From: Candidatus Enterococcus leclercqii
Lineage (GTDB): Bacteria; Bacillota; Bacilli; Lactobacillales; Enterococcaceae
Direction of reading: 5' to 3'
NCBI RefSeq assembly: GCF_009933135.1
Contig: NZ_MAEH01000015.1
Coordinates: forward strand, 118,468-182,467
DNA length: 64,000 nucleotides
A program made the translations under genes and the position numbers. The notes below the pieces were generated by a model that did no database searches, was not told the DNA's origin, and saw only the letters and a list, made by a program, of their open reading frames with translations. Below are positions 16,256-24,545 of this stretch, piece after piece; positions within the stretch are counted from its first letter, which is position 1, and each line of letters begins with the position of its first letter.

Positions 16256-17530
16256 TTATTGAGCTAGGACACAACGGTTTACTGTGTCAGTGATACACGT
16301 CTGCAAACTAATGCGTTCTCCACCGGCATAAAGCATCCGCGGCAGGACATCATCTGCAGGGTTATTATTGTTATAGCCATCGTCGGTGACATCCACAACT
16401 TCGTAAACCGTGTATGTTCGAGAATTGCCACTGTCATCCACGACGGTAATTGCCGAACCAACCCCTAGCCCCATAACACCGGAGAAATCACCAGGATTAT
16501 GTCCGATAAAGTGTGTCGATGCACCGTCCGTTGTGCTACCGTTCCCCATCCAAGTTCCAGCACCGGATCCTGGTGCTGCTGCCGCACCGTTATATTGAAT
16601 GAAAGGAATTGTGCTTCCATTGAAGGATAAAGTGGCGGTTTGAACTGCCGGCGCTGCAGTGCGAGCAACTGATGCCTGTGCGGGGGTAGTTTCTTCATAA
16701 TCCGTTTGAGAAGTTGCTTCCGTAGCTGCCACCGCACCGCCATCGCTTGAATACTCAGATGCGTTGGTTGCTTCCTCGGTCACTGTGGTACTCTCAACAG
16801 CTGCTACCGGGTTGCTTTGCTCTGTATCATTTTCAATTGCTTCATTATTTTCAATGATACTATCACTTTCAGCCGAAGTTTCACTAGTTGTTTTATCAGT
16901 GATAGCCTCTTCCTGAGGGACAGGCGTTTTAGCATTTAAAGTAATCGTTACTTTTTTAGTAGCCTTATTGCCAGCCTTGTCTTGTACTGATATTGTAACT
17001 TGTTGTTGCCCAGCTTTATTTTTATCAAAACCGGTGATTGCGATCTTGTCTGGGGCCAGTGTTCCATCAACCCCATCTTTCACCTTGATTTGATCAATAG
17101 GAAAATCAGCGCCAACTGTTGTCGAGAGTTCTCTCGGTACAGTGATTACAGGGGCCACATCGTCAGAGACAGTTACCTCAGCAGTCTTGGTAATCGTAAT
17201 CCTGGAAGGAAATTGGATTGTCAGCTGAACTTGGTAGCGTCCGGGAGTGACTTGACGTAACCCTTGATCTGATAGTGTCAGCTTCGTTACTTTCCCGATT
17301 CGATCACTGCGAGTCAGTGTAATCAAGTCCTCATCGGTTACCTGTTGACGTTTGGAGGTCTTCAAGTTCAGTTTCTCAACAAACAACTGATCTGCCTCTT
17401 TATGTTCTTCGGCAATCTGGGCTGTTTTTTGACGTTCATCGGCTGACGTGTATTGACTGTAAAAAACTCCTCCGGCAATAAAAAAAACAGTAGCAGCAAT
17501 GACAGCAATAACGATTTTCCTTTTCTTCAC
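16256..17530 (-). CDS. surface protein with Ig-like domain and sortase-like C-terminal domain
   Basis: Protein of 424 aa started at the GTG at 17530 because AAGGA lies 8 bases upstream; the ATG at 17539 overlaps that site. It has an N-terminal membrane anchor (RKIVIAVIAATVFFIAGGVF), an acidic stretch, an Ig-like domain at about residues 125-200 (VITVPRELSTTVGADF through DKAGNKATKKVTITL), a Ser/Thr/Glu-rich linker, and a C-terminal domain from about 305. That domain contains THFIGHNPG, RISLQTC and NRCVLAQ, which match the His, TLxTC Cys and Arg triad of sortases in the right order. It may therefore be a membrane-tethered sortase-fold transpeptidase or a decayed relative. There is no LPXTG signal. 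The sortase reading is from motifs. Confidence 0.7.
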   Translation of the reverse strand: MKKRKIVIAVIAATVFFIAGGVFYSQYTSADERQKTAQIAEEHKEADQLFVEKLNLKTSKRQQVTDEDLITLTRSDRIGKVTKLTLSDQGLRQVTPGRYQVQLTIQFPSRITITKTAEVTVSDDVAPVITVPRELSTTVGADFPIDQIKVKDGVDGTLAPDKIAITGFDKNKAGQQQVTISVQDKAGNKATKKVTITLNAKTPVPQEEAITDKTTSETSAESDSIIENNEAIENDTEQSNPVAAVESTTVTEEATNASEYSSDGGAVAATEATSQTDYEETTPAQASVARTAAPAVQTATLSFNGSTIPFIQYNGAAAAPGSGAGTWMGNGSTTDGASTHFIGHNPGDFSGVMGLGVGSAITVVDDSGNSRTYTVYEVVDVTDDGYNNNNPADDVLPRMLYAGGERISLQTCITDTVNRCVLAQ

Positions 17531-17539
17531 AATAAACAT

Positions 17540-18122
17540 CCTTTTTTAGTTTTATTGGGGGCCCGTTCAACAATCGTCTAATTTCACATTTTTTTATTTT
17601 TTTTAAGATGTTTTTAACAAAACGATTGTTGCTTTCAAGGCAATCATACGACACAATCATAACAAAAACCAATCTATATGCTCTCCCAACTTTTTCCTGT
17701 AGAAGAATTTTCAGGTCGTTCAAAAAGGATTTTTTCACAATGTTTTTTAGTTCTTGTATTTTTAAACAATACAGCTCAAGATTATTAGATAACATTTTCT
17801 ATAGCGAACATTTGTAATCTTCTTTTGATAGCAAGCACGGGGCTAGACCACTTTTCCTGCCTCCCTCAGATACAATTTCTTATCACTGACTAGCTCTAAA
17901 AACATACTTGGTCTGTTTTTCGTTACCGATAAAAATAAAAATAACCGATTTAGTAGTCTGCCTCACCGAACCACTTTGCGTTCACCTCTCTTTTTTACGA
18001 AATAAAAAAACACTCAATTTATTCCGGATACTCTCTTGATTTCTCTCTATGAATGTTCACTATTGCACAATCGCTTTTTTTGAAGTTGCGCTAAACTTGC
18101 CACGTCATTATTTCTTTGGATA
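17540..18122. other. AT-rich intergenic region
   Basis: About 580 bases with poly-T and poly-A tracts and no supported gene. It should contain the promoter of the 16256-17530 gene on the minus strand, but no clear element stands out. Confidence 0.4.
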
Positions 18123-18173
18123 CAAAAAAGCCAACTGTGACAAGGTATCTCCACCTTTTAACAGTTGGCTCTT
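18123..18173 (-). terminator. intrinsic terminator of the metal ATPase gene
   Basis: On the minus strand GAGCCAACTGTTAAAAGGTG pairs with CACCTT-containing TTGTCACAGTTGGCTTTTTT. It lies 28 bases after the stop codon. Confidence 0.8.
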
Positions 18174-18200
18174 CGATATTTTCAGAAAATGTTAAAAAAA

Positions 18201-20021
18201 TCAAGCTAGAAATTTCTCGGTGCCAGCTCGGTCATTTTTGGCCCGCAATGCCGAAAGAATGGAAACTGTGTCCACGACTTCTTGCAAAGCTGCTCCCAAC
18301 AATGCCGGAATGACACCGGTAGCTGCGATTAGCATCAGCAAGATGCAGATAAAAATGCCAATTAGAACCGACTGGCGGGCAATCTTCATGGTATCTTGCG
18401 CAACAGTAACGGCTGCAGCAACCCGGGAGAGATCATCTTTTAAGATGACTGCATCGGCACTTTCGCTGGCAGCGGTAGATCCGTGCGCCCCCATAGCGAT
18501 TCCGACATCTGCCACAGCTAGCGCCGGCGCGTCGTTGACTCCATCTCCTACCATGATTAACGGTCGTTGGTCTGGCGGAACCTCTTGTACAATCCGGATT
18601 TTGTCAGCAGGAAGACACTCTGCATGAACTTCAGTAATTCCGACTTTTTGCGCGATCTCTTCTGCGATACTCCGATGATCGCCGGTCAGCATCTTGATAT
18701 GTTGAACTCCCGCCTGACGCAAGGCATCTACTGTCGCCGGTGCTTCTGGGCGCAAAACATCTTCAAAAGTAATCTGACTACTGGCTACACCATCGACAGC
18801 AATATAGACTGCGGTTTGACCCTTTTGGTGACTTTCTGAGCAGCCGGCAAATGCTGCTTTGCCAATCTTCAGTTGATGATTGGCTACTGTTGCAGTGATT
18901 CCTTGACCTGTGATTTCTTCCAATCCTGTGACTGGTAAAAGCGCAATTGCTCTTCTTTTTGCTTCCTTCGTCAAAGAACGTGCCAAGATGTGGTTGGATT
19001 CTTGTTCGGCACTAGCGCTCAGCTGTAACAGTTGCTCTTCTGAAAAATGTGTAGTCAAGCTGTAGACTTCATTTACCGAAAGACTACCCGCAGTAATCGT
19101 TCCCGTCTTGTCAAAGGCAATACTTTTGGCATCTGCCAGCTTTTCAATGGTTGTCCCCGTCTTAACTACAATCCCATTACGACTGGAACGGCTCATGCCG
19201 GCAACCAGCGCAATCGGCGCAGCTAAGATTAATGGACATGGTGATGCGACTACTAAAACTTCGGCAAAGCGAACCGGGTCTTTTGAGATAAACCAGGCAA
19301 CACCGCCAATCAGATAAGCAATTGCCGTGAAAGGTACCGCATAACGGTCAGCCAGTCGTACGAAGCGAGCCGGCTTCGTTTGGGATTCTTTAACCAGTTT
19401 TACCAACGTTTGATACTGACTGTCAGCGGCTTTTTTGGTTACAGTGACGCGGAGCGGAGCATCCCCGTTCACTGAACCGGACATCAGCTCATCTCCAACT
19501 TGTTTGTCAACGGGTTTTGATTCCCCTGTTAATGACGCTTCATCGACAAAAGAAGTTCCAGCACTGACACGACCATCCACCGGCACCACTTCCCCGGGCT
19601 TCACCAATATCAAAGCCCCTACTGCCACATCATCCACCGGCAGATCTTGGATAGTTTCGCCTTCCAGCACATGAGCAATCTGAGGTGAATTGTCCAATAA
19701 CGCACTCAATTCCCGCCCAGCCTGTTTACCAGCGTAATCTTCCAGGCTATCCCCGCCAGTCAGCATCACCAATACCATCAGACTTGCCCAATATTCCCCC
19801 ACTGCCAAAGTCGCAATGATCGCAGTAATCGCTAAAATGTCGACTCCATATTTACCGGAACGCAGGGTTTCAATCATTCCGATAAACATAGAAATCGTTG
19901 TCAAACCACCAACAATCACGATCAACCAGAAAGCCACAGTCGGTTGCCCTAAGCCGAACTCGGCGATAAGGGCTGCGGCTCCCACCAGTATTACTAGTAA
20001 AAACTTTTTGAAATTTGTCAT
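18201..20021 (-). CDS. P1B-type heavy metal-translocating ATPase
   Basis: Metal-efflux P-type ATPase of 606 aa. The ATG at 20021 (MTNFKKFLL) has AGAGGTGG 6 bases upstream; the longer upstream frame has none. It shows the actuator loop TGESKPV, the phosphorylation site DKTGTITAG, the nucleotide-binding HILARSL region, and the hinge MVGDGVNDAPAL. The transmembrane metal motif reads ASPCPLILAAPIAL, an SPC motif rather than CPC, and there is no N-terminal HMA domain. Both fit the P1B-4 group (Co/Zn/Fe exporters) better than CadA or CopA. It stands alone with its own terminator. The exported ion is inferred and uncertain. Confidence 0.85.
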   Translation of the reverse strand: MTNFKKFLLVILVGAAALIAEFGLGQPTVAFWLIVIVGGLTTISMFIGMIETLRSGKYGVDILAITAIIATLAVGEYWASLMVLVMLTGGDSLEDYAGKQAGRELSALLDNSPQIAHVLEGETIQDLPVDDVAVGALILVKPGEVVPVDGRVSAGTSFVDEASLTGESKPVDKQVGDELMSGSVNGDAPLRVTVTKKAADSQYQTLVKLVKESQTKPARFVRLADRYAVPFTAIAYLIGGVAWFISKDPVRFAEVLVVASPCPLILAAPIALVAGMSRSSRNGIVVKTGTTIEKLADAKSIAFDKTGTITAGSLSVNEVYSLTTHFSEEQLLQLSASAEQESNHILARSLTKEAKRRAIALLPVTGLEEITGQGITATVANHQLKIGKAAFAGCSESHQKGQTAVYIAVDGVASSQITFEDVLRPEAPATVDALRQAGVQHIKMLTGDHRSIAEEIAQKVGITEVHAECLPADKIRIVQEVPPDQRPLIMVGDGVNDAPALAVADVGIAMGAHGSTAASESADAVILKDDLSRVAAAVTVAQDTMKIARQSVLIGIFICILLMLIAATGVIPALLGAALQEVVDTVSILSALRAKNDRAGTEKFLA

Positions 20022-20228
20022 GAAAACCACCTCTTCATCACAAGGATACTGCGACCGCATATTTTGGCCTACCGAAAAGTCTTAACTGATAATGAAAATC
20101 AGCTTCGTTGCACTCTTAGCTCCTAAGACTTTTTTGGTCACTATTCCAGAGTTTGAAGCATCCTATAAAAAAGTGGCTTTATGACAGATACTAAATATCG
20201 TAGAAACTTCCACCGCCATTTGTAATAC

Positions 20229-20272
20229 GAAAAAAAAAACTGAAAATCGGCAAAAAAACCGCTTTTCAGTAT
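20229..20272 (-). terminator. intrinsic terminator
   Basis: On the minus strand ACTGAAAAGCGGTTTTTT and GCCGATTTTCAGTTTTTTTTTT form a stem followed by a long T-run. It lies 24 bases after the 20296 gene. Confidence 0.75.
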
Positions 20273-20295
20273 TAGCTATTTACGACTTATTGTTC

Positions 20296-20541
20296 TCAAT
20301 GGAATAATCCAGTGGCGATGGAAATCATGCCCGTAATCATCACTAAAACCAATGAACCAGAAGCAATTTTTTCCCAGCGACTCAATTCCGCCAGACGTCC
20401 CGACAAATCTTGCAAGTAAAGCACCATCCAACAGAAAATGCAGAACACCGAGAACAGATTTCCCACGGGCAAACCAAAAAACCACCAAATGACTACTGCT
20501 GCCACTGAAAGCAGCAACGCCCCTAAAGACTTCTTTTCCAT
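20296..20541 (-). CDS. small three-segment membrane protein, unknown
   Basis: Protein of 81 aa starting MEKKSLGALLL at 20541, with GAGGGAG just upstream. The hydrophobic stretches are GALLLSVAAVVIWWFFGLPV, LFSVFCIFCWMVLYL and IASGSLVLVMITGMISIATGL, so three membrane passes are likely. I recognise no family. It is followed by a terminator. Confidence 0.55.
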   Translation of the reverse strand: MEKKSLGALLLSVAAVVIWWFFGLPVGNLFSVFCIFCWMVLYLQDLSGRLAELSRWEKIASGSLVLVMITGMISIATGLFH

Positions 20542-20626
20542 ATACTCCCTCGATTCAACTATCTGCTTCAAAAATAGCAATAGTCCGTTTTTCCAGTTCG
20601 CTCCTGGATTTGGAAAATGGTCCTAT

Positions 20627-20911
20627 TCAATCAGAGCTCAACGGTCCAAAAGGTGCTGAAAGGACCGTAATCTCATACGAACAATTTGCTGGTAGCTCTT
20701 CTGCCAACAGATGCTCGAAATTCTCCTGATGAAAATAAGGAGAATCATTTTCTACTATTATCGTCCAATTGTAACCATTTTTTACCGTCCAAATTCCGAC
20801 AGGCGCTAAGTTGGGGTAATCAGACAGCTGCTGTGGGTCTGTAAAATCAATTCGGTACCCTCGACGATAGACTGTATCTGCCAATTGAGTCATTTTCTCT
20901 GAAAAACGCAT
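20627..20911 (-). CDS. hypothetical protein
   Basis: Cytosolic protein of 94 aa starting MRFSEKMTQLADTVYRRGY at 20911, with AGGAG 9 bases before the ATG. A longer frame to 20941 is possible but lacks a ribosome site. It is rich in aromatic residues with no membrane segment or known motif. The downstream small membrane protein gene begins about 85 bases later in the same direction and may be co-transcribed. Confidence 0.55.
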   Translation of the reverse strand: MRFSEKMTQLADTVYRRGYRIDFTDPQQLSDYPNLAPVGIWTVKNGYNWTIIVENDSPYFHQENFEHLLAEELPANCSYEITVLSAPFGPLSSD

Positions 20912-21101
20912 GGCTTCATCTCCTATTGATTTGTCAGTCATCGAATCGTCTACAAATTACAGCCTGGTACTGCAAACGGAATTTCAATGACCCTCGCAAA
21001 AAAGAAAGCGATTTCATATTTATCATAGCACTTTTAACAAAGCTGTCAATCTAGCTTGCCATTTGCCAAAATTCATCTGCTGCTTATATCCAAATCGAAT
21101 A

Positions 21102-21139
21102 TATATCCATTTGACATATATTCAAAATGGATATAAGAT
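21102..21139 (+). promoter_or_regulatory. padR operon promoter inside an inverted-repeat operator
   Basis: TTGACA (21111-21116) and TAAGAT (21134-21139) are 17 bases apart. Around them TATATCCATTT (21102-21112) and AAATGGATATA (21125-21135) form an inverted repeat covering the -35 and reaching the -10. This is a natural site for autorepression by the PadR protein encoded next; binding is inferred. Confidence 0.75.
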
Positions 21140-21165
21140 AAAAGTATAAAGAAAGAAGGAATTCC

Positions 21166-21489
21166 ATGAAAAAAAGTGACGGCGGCTTGACGATTCCCCT
21201 ATCGAATACTGCGACGCTGATCCTCTTGTGCCTGCAACAGCCTTCCCACGGCTATGAAATCATGAAATATGTAGAGGAGCGCAGCGACGGCATGGTCACT
21301 ATTGGGCCGGCGACTATGTATCGCAGCATTGCTGATTTCATCGCTCAGGGACTGATTTTCCAATTGCCCACTGAGGGGACAAAAAAAGAATATGTCATCA
21401 CCGAAAAAGGGCGGTCGCTTTTGGAAGAGCAGCGAAAGTTTTTGCGGCTCCTCAATAAAATTGCTGATGAACGACGGGGGGAAATCTGA
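21166..21489 (+). CDS. PadR-family transcriptional regulator
   Basis: Regulator of 107 aa with the PadR winged helix: LILLCLQQPSHGYEIMKYVEER, GPATMYRSIADFIAQGLI and KKEYVITEKGRSLLEE are the three hallmark stretches. The short length matches PadR proteins with only one C-terminal helix. AGAAGGAATTCC precedes the ATG. Its stop overlaps the next start (TGATG), so the DUF2812 gene is translationally coupled. PadR proteins paired with DUF2812 membrane proteins are common in Firmicutes; the inducer is unknown. Confidence 0.9.
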   Translation: MKKSDGGLTIPLSNTATLILLCLQQPSHGYEIMKYVEERSDGMVTIGPATMYRSIADFIAQGLIFQLPTEGTKKEYVITEKGRSLLEEQRKFLRLLNKIADERRGEI

Positions 21490-22343
21490 TGAGAAAAATC
21501 AAATGGCAGGTGGCCGGTTCCCGCAGAGAAGGCCGCTATCTGACTAAAATGTTGAGCGAAGGTTATGTACTGGAAAGTACGAGCCGCGGATTTTACCAGT
21601 TCAAAGTCATTTCTGATCCGCAACAGTACCAGTTGATACGTGAATTTTCTGACCAGCCTATTGATCAAGAAAACAAAACAGCCCTCATTGAATTAGGATT
21701 AGCAGCAATCACGCAACGACGCCTGCCAGGACCCGGCCAAGCCTATTATCTCGTTTACTCTTACCCACTAGCGCTACCTGATGAAAAGGCTAAGGCGAAT
21801 AATGACGACGGCTTTTCTGATATCAGTGGAGATTTTGCCATTGAAAGAGCCTATCGTCAGCGGCAAGTGGACAAACGGCGCTTTATCCAGACCGGTTTTG
21901 CTTTTTTATTGGCCTGTTGCTGGGGGCTGTCCCTTATTCCAGGCCTCTCCGAAACATTGGCTGTTTTCTTTTTACTCGCGCCGTTATTACTGATTCCGCT
22001 GGTCTGGCTCGCACCATTTGTCGCTACCACTTCTGCTAGACGCCGTTTACGGCAACTGAAAAGTCAGAACAGTGATTACCAATCCTCCTGGCTGCCGACA
22101 TTGACCGTCACTTTGCACTCTCAAAGACAAGTACCGTTGATGGAGAAACTGACTTATATCGGTACCTGGCGACTGATTAATCAGCAGAAAAAAAACGGTA
22201 CTGCCACCTACATTTATCAGCTGAAAAGCCTGATGAGTGAAGACGACATCAAAGCGGCAATTCAAGAGATGCTGCAGATTCCCGAAACAGAGATTCGCAT
22301 CGTTACCAGCTGGGGACTGTATGGAATCGGAGGCATGTTCTGA
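21489..22343 (+). CDS. DUF2812 membrane protein
   Basis: Protein of 284 aa. The N-terminus (KWQVAGSRREGRYLTKMLSEGYVLE, read in two parts) fits the DUF2812 pattern, where a Trp-containing domain precedes membrane segments. Two adjacent hydrophobic segments follow at about residues 133-180 (TGFAFLLACCWGLSLIP and LAVFFLLAPLLLIPLVWLAPF). A second domain with a similar Trp/Leu/Gly pattern follows. It is coupled to the upstream padR by a 1-base overlap. Such proteins are thought to be PadR-controlled partners, but no activity is known. Confidence 0.75.
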   Translation: MRKIKWQVAGSRREGRYLTKMLSEGYVLESTSRGFYQFKVISDPQQYQLIREFSDQPIDQENKTALIELGLAAITQRRLPGPGQAYYLVYSYPLALPDEKAKANNDDGFSDISGDFAIERAYRQRQVDKRRFIQTGFAFLLACCWGLSLIPGLSETLAVFFLLAPLLLIPLVWLAPFVATTSARRRLRQLKSQNSDYQSSWLPTLTVTLHSQRQVPLMEKLTYIGTWRLINQQKKNGTATYIYQLKSLMSEDDIKAAIQEMLQIPETEIRIVTSWGLYGIGGMF

Positions 22344-22380
22344 TTGTTACAACTACGCAAAAAAAGAAAGGATGAAAAAA

Positions 22381-22683
22381 ATGACTGAAACGACTCCAAA
22401 AGTCACCAAAATGGAAAATTTGGCTAATATTTTTCGAATTGAGTTTGACAATGGCGCTGTGAAATTCCTCAAGGCTGAATGGGTCCAAGACATGCTGGCT
22501 GCGCTTACACCGGGAGAAGCTGGCGAAGGAAAGCGCGTCAGCCTTCTAGGCATTGGCGCTAACATGTGGATTGGCACCGAGATTGCTATCGCCGAAGACG
22601 GTACCGTAACCATCAACGGCAAAAAGAGCCTGCCTTCAAAAGAGTTGTGGGAAGCCGGGAAAGACCACGTATCACAGCTTTGA
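22381..22683 (+). CDS. hypothetical protein, third gene of the padR operon
   Basis: Soluble protein of 100 aa. I start it at the ATG at 22381 (MTETTPKVTKMENL), spaced 7 bases from AAAGGA. It lies 37 bases after the DUF2812 gene with no terminator between, so it is probably part of the padR operon. It has no membrane segment, and a run GEAGEGKRVSLLGIGANMW looks like a beta-rich core. No family recognised. Confidence 0.6.
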   Translation: MTETTPKVTKMENLANIFRIEFDNGAVKFLKAEWVQDMLAALTPGEAGEGKRVSLLGIGANMWIGTEIAIAEDGTVTINGKKSLPSKELWEAGKDHVSQL

Positions 22684-22712
22684 CAAAATCACACGTTTCT
22701 TGTACATGAGTT

Positions 22713-22776
22713 CAAAAAACAGCCGACGAAATCGGAAGCCCTTCAATGACTTCTCCGGTTTCGCCGGCTGTTTTTG
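22713..22776. terminator. bidirectional terminator
   Basis: AAAAACAGCCGACGAAATCGG pairs with CCGGTTTCGCCGGCTGTTTTT around a 17-base loop. It serves the convergent padR operon and the DUF1275 gene. Confidence 0.85.
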
Positions 22777-22781
22777 GTACT

Positions 22782-23462
22782 TCATTTTGTGATAATTTGC
22801 TTGCGCTGGTCTTGAAAAGTAATCACTGCTGCTATCAGCAAAAACACTGAGCTGACAAGCACTGTTCGTTCCCCAAAGCGCTCCACCAGATTACCGGTTA
22901 AAGCAGCCCCAAAAACAAAAGCGACCACGATGGCTAACGTATCATTGCCCTTTTTCAAAGCCCCTCGATTTCCGCCAGACAGAGCATTCCAGTAACTCTC
23001 CGCCAACGTCCGCAGGTTGCCAGTCATCATCAATGAGGTGAAGGGACCACCTTTTAGTTTACGAAATTCTTGCAGTTGGGCCGCAGCAGCCAATGAAACC
23101 ATGGCACTGGCCAACATGTCTGGAACCACCGGCGCAACTAACGCCGTTAACCAAATCAAGAGAATTTCCCACCCCAAAACAAACAATTGTCGATTTTTCA
23201 GGGACTCATTTTTCTCAAAACGCTGTTGTAAAATCCGAATCAAAATCGTACCTAATGCAAATGCTACGATAGGCACCAAATAATGAAGACTGCGACTAAG
23301 GTCATCTTTAGTCAGGTGAATTCCCAAAAGGATGAAGTTCCCCGTCTGCAGCCCCGCAAAAACCTCTCCATGTTCCAGATACGTGTATGCGTCCAGCCCA
23401 CCCGCTGCCATCGCCAATAAAGAACCCACCAGCAGCCGTTCATGAATTGGATAATTTTTCAT
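22782..23462 (-). CDS. DUF1275 (YoaK-like) membrane protein
   Basis: Membrane protein of 226 aa. The N-terminal part LAMAAGGLDAYTYLEHGEVF and LQTGNFILLG matches the AGxxDAxxyL and TGN motifs typical of DUF1275/YoaK proteins. About six membrane segments follow, and SLMMTGNLRTL in the second half repeats the TGN motif. A good ribosome site (AAAGAGG) precedes the ATG at 23462. The molecular function of the family is unknown. Single gene. Confidence 0.8.
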   Translation of the reverse strand: MKNYPIHERLLVGSLLAMAAGGLDAYTYLEHGEVFAGLQTGNFILLGIHLTKDDLSRSLHYLVPIVAFALGTILIRILQQRFEKNESLKNRQLFVLGWEILLIWLTALVAPVVPDMLASAMVSLAAAAQLQEFRKLKGGPFTSLMMTGNLRTLAESYWNALSGGNRGALKKGNDTLAIVVAFVFGAALTGNLVERFGERTVLVSSVFLLIAAVITFQDQRKQIITK

Positions 23463-23700
23463 AGGGAGACCTCTTTTCTTACCGTCCTTGACACGATTTT
23501 TGTCGTAATTTCCAAGCTATCTGCCTGCTACTTTCAGATTAAGTATACTCCCCTGCCTGCAAAACTTGCCGATAGTTGCTCAAAGGAGTAGCGAAGTATT
23601 ATTTCTGACAATTTAAGAATTTCGCGGTAAACCTTTTAAAAAGCTAGCTGAAGGAGTTGACAAATCTGTTACAATTGCCTAACAACTCTGAGGAGACTAA

Positions 23701-24039
23701 AGGACAACAAAAAATCAAAAAATAGGCGCTCTCCTATTTTTTGTTGCAATTGTTCTTTTACTTGCGCTGCTTATCACCGGTCTTTTATTAAACAAGATAA
23801 ACAGCAAATGGCTTGGCTTAGGCCTTTTGTCACTTTGTATTGTTTTAGAGGTGGTCAGTTATTTTTTATATAGATCTAACTACAGTCACTCTAAAAATGA
23901 CGCTTCTGCAGTTTGGGTCCCAAAACTTTCTGGAATTGGAGTTTCTGTCAATCCTGATACACCACTGGTAAAAGCAATTTGGCTGATCGTAATCATCGCG
24001 TCGATTGCTTTGTGGCTATATATCCTGTTATTTCAATAG
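23701..24039 (+). pseudogene. small three-pass membrane protein frame lacking a start codon
   Basis: The frame is open and protein-like from 23701 to the TAG at 24037, encoding a hydrophilic start (KNQKIGALLFFVAIV) and three membrane segments including WLGLGLLSLCIVLEVVSYF and AIWLIVIIASIALWLYILLF. GAGGAG lies just upstream at 23690, yet there is no ATG, GTG or TTG before the internal TTG at 23827, which would remove the first membrane pass. Either the start codon was lost or a rare start is used. No family recognised. Confidence 0.45.
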
Positions 24040-24127
24040 GTGATGCGCAACGAACTTTCTTTCTCTGGACTGTTCGGGTGATTAAAGTGCTATACTGAAG
24101 GCAATGATAAGACAGGAGCTGAGTTTC

Positions 24128-24313
24128 ATGACTAACGATTGGCTGACCCCGCCACCGCCGCTGCCAGATGCCCCACTCACCACCGACAAAGATACCACAC
24201 TGGTTCTTAAAAAAGATGAGTTGCAACAAAAGTCATCAGAACCGACGATTGTCACCATCAGCGGCATGGCTATTGATTTACCAGAAGAACCCAAAGTGAT
24301 CAAAAAGCAATAA
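24128..24313 (+). CDS. small proline-rich hypothetical protein
   Basis: Protein of 61 aa starting MTNDWLTPPPPLPDAPL, with AGGAG 9 bases upstream of the ATG at 24128. It is highly charged, Pro-rich at the N-terminus, and ends PEEPKVIKKQ. A TGCTATACT extended -10 lies at 24089-24096. A broken copy of the same start region, with ATG changed to ATA and the middle deleted, lies at 29582-29643. No family recognised. Confidence 0.55.
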   Translation: MTNDWLTPPPPLPDAPLTTDKDTTLVLKKDELQQKSSEPTIVTISGMAIDLPEEPKVIKKQ

Positions 24314-24441
24314 AAAATTCCCCGTCACGACGCTTGTGTCAGTTTTTCATTGGTCGCTTGGATCATGAAAAACTGAAAGAGCCTTCGTGGCGGGGCTTTT
24401 CTTTTGTCATTTATTTACGCGGTGAAATCTTCTGCTGTAGC
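24312..24441. repeat. duplicated terminator module, copy 1
   Basis: About 130 bases nearly identical to 29642-29770. It contains a long nested hairpin (CCCCGTCACGACGC with GCCTTCGTGGCGGGG outside, TCAGTTTTTCAT with ATGAAAAACTGA inside) followed by a T-rich tract, so it is also a likely terminator for the small upstream gene. Its right end holds the last codons of a lost copy of the TPR gene (see 24415-24441). Confidence 0.85.
24415..24441 (-). pseudogene. remnant of the C-terminus of a TPR-protein paralogue
   Basis: On the minus strand the bases read N/A-TAEDFTA-stop, the same as the last residues of the 29746-30861 protein, and then similarity ends. It is inside the repeated module. Confidence 0.65.
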
Positions 24442-24545
24442 ATTTGACTTACTCACCAGATAGAATATCAAAGCTAACAAGTACCTCTCAGTCAATGACT
24501 AAGCTCTATGATTCACTACAGCTCATAATTCAGCCTGTGCCTATA

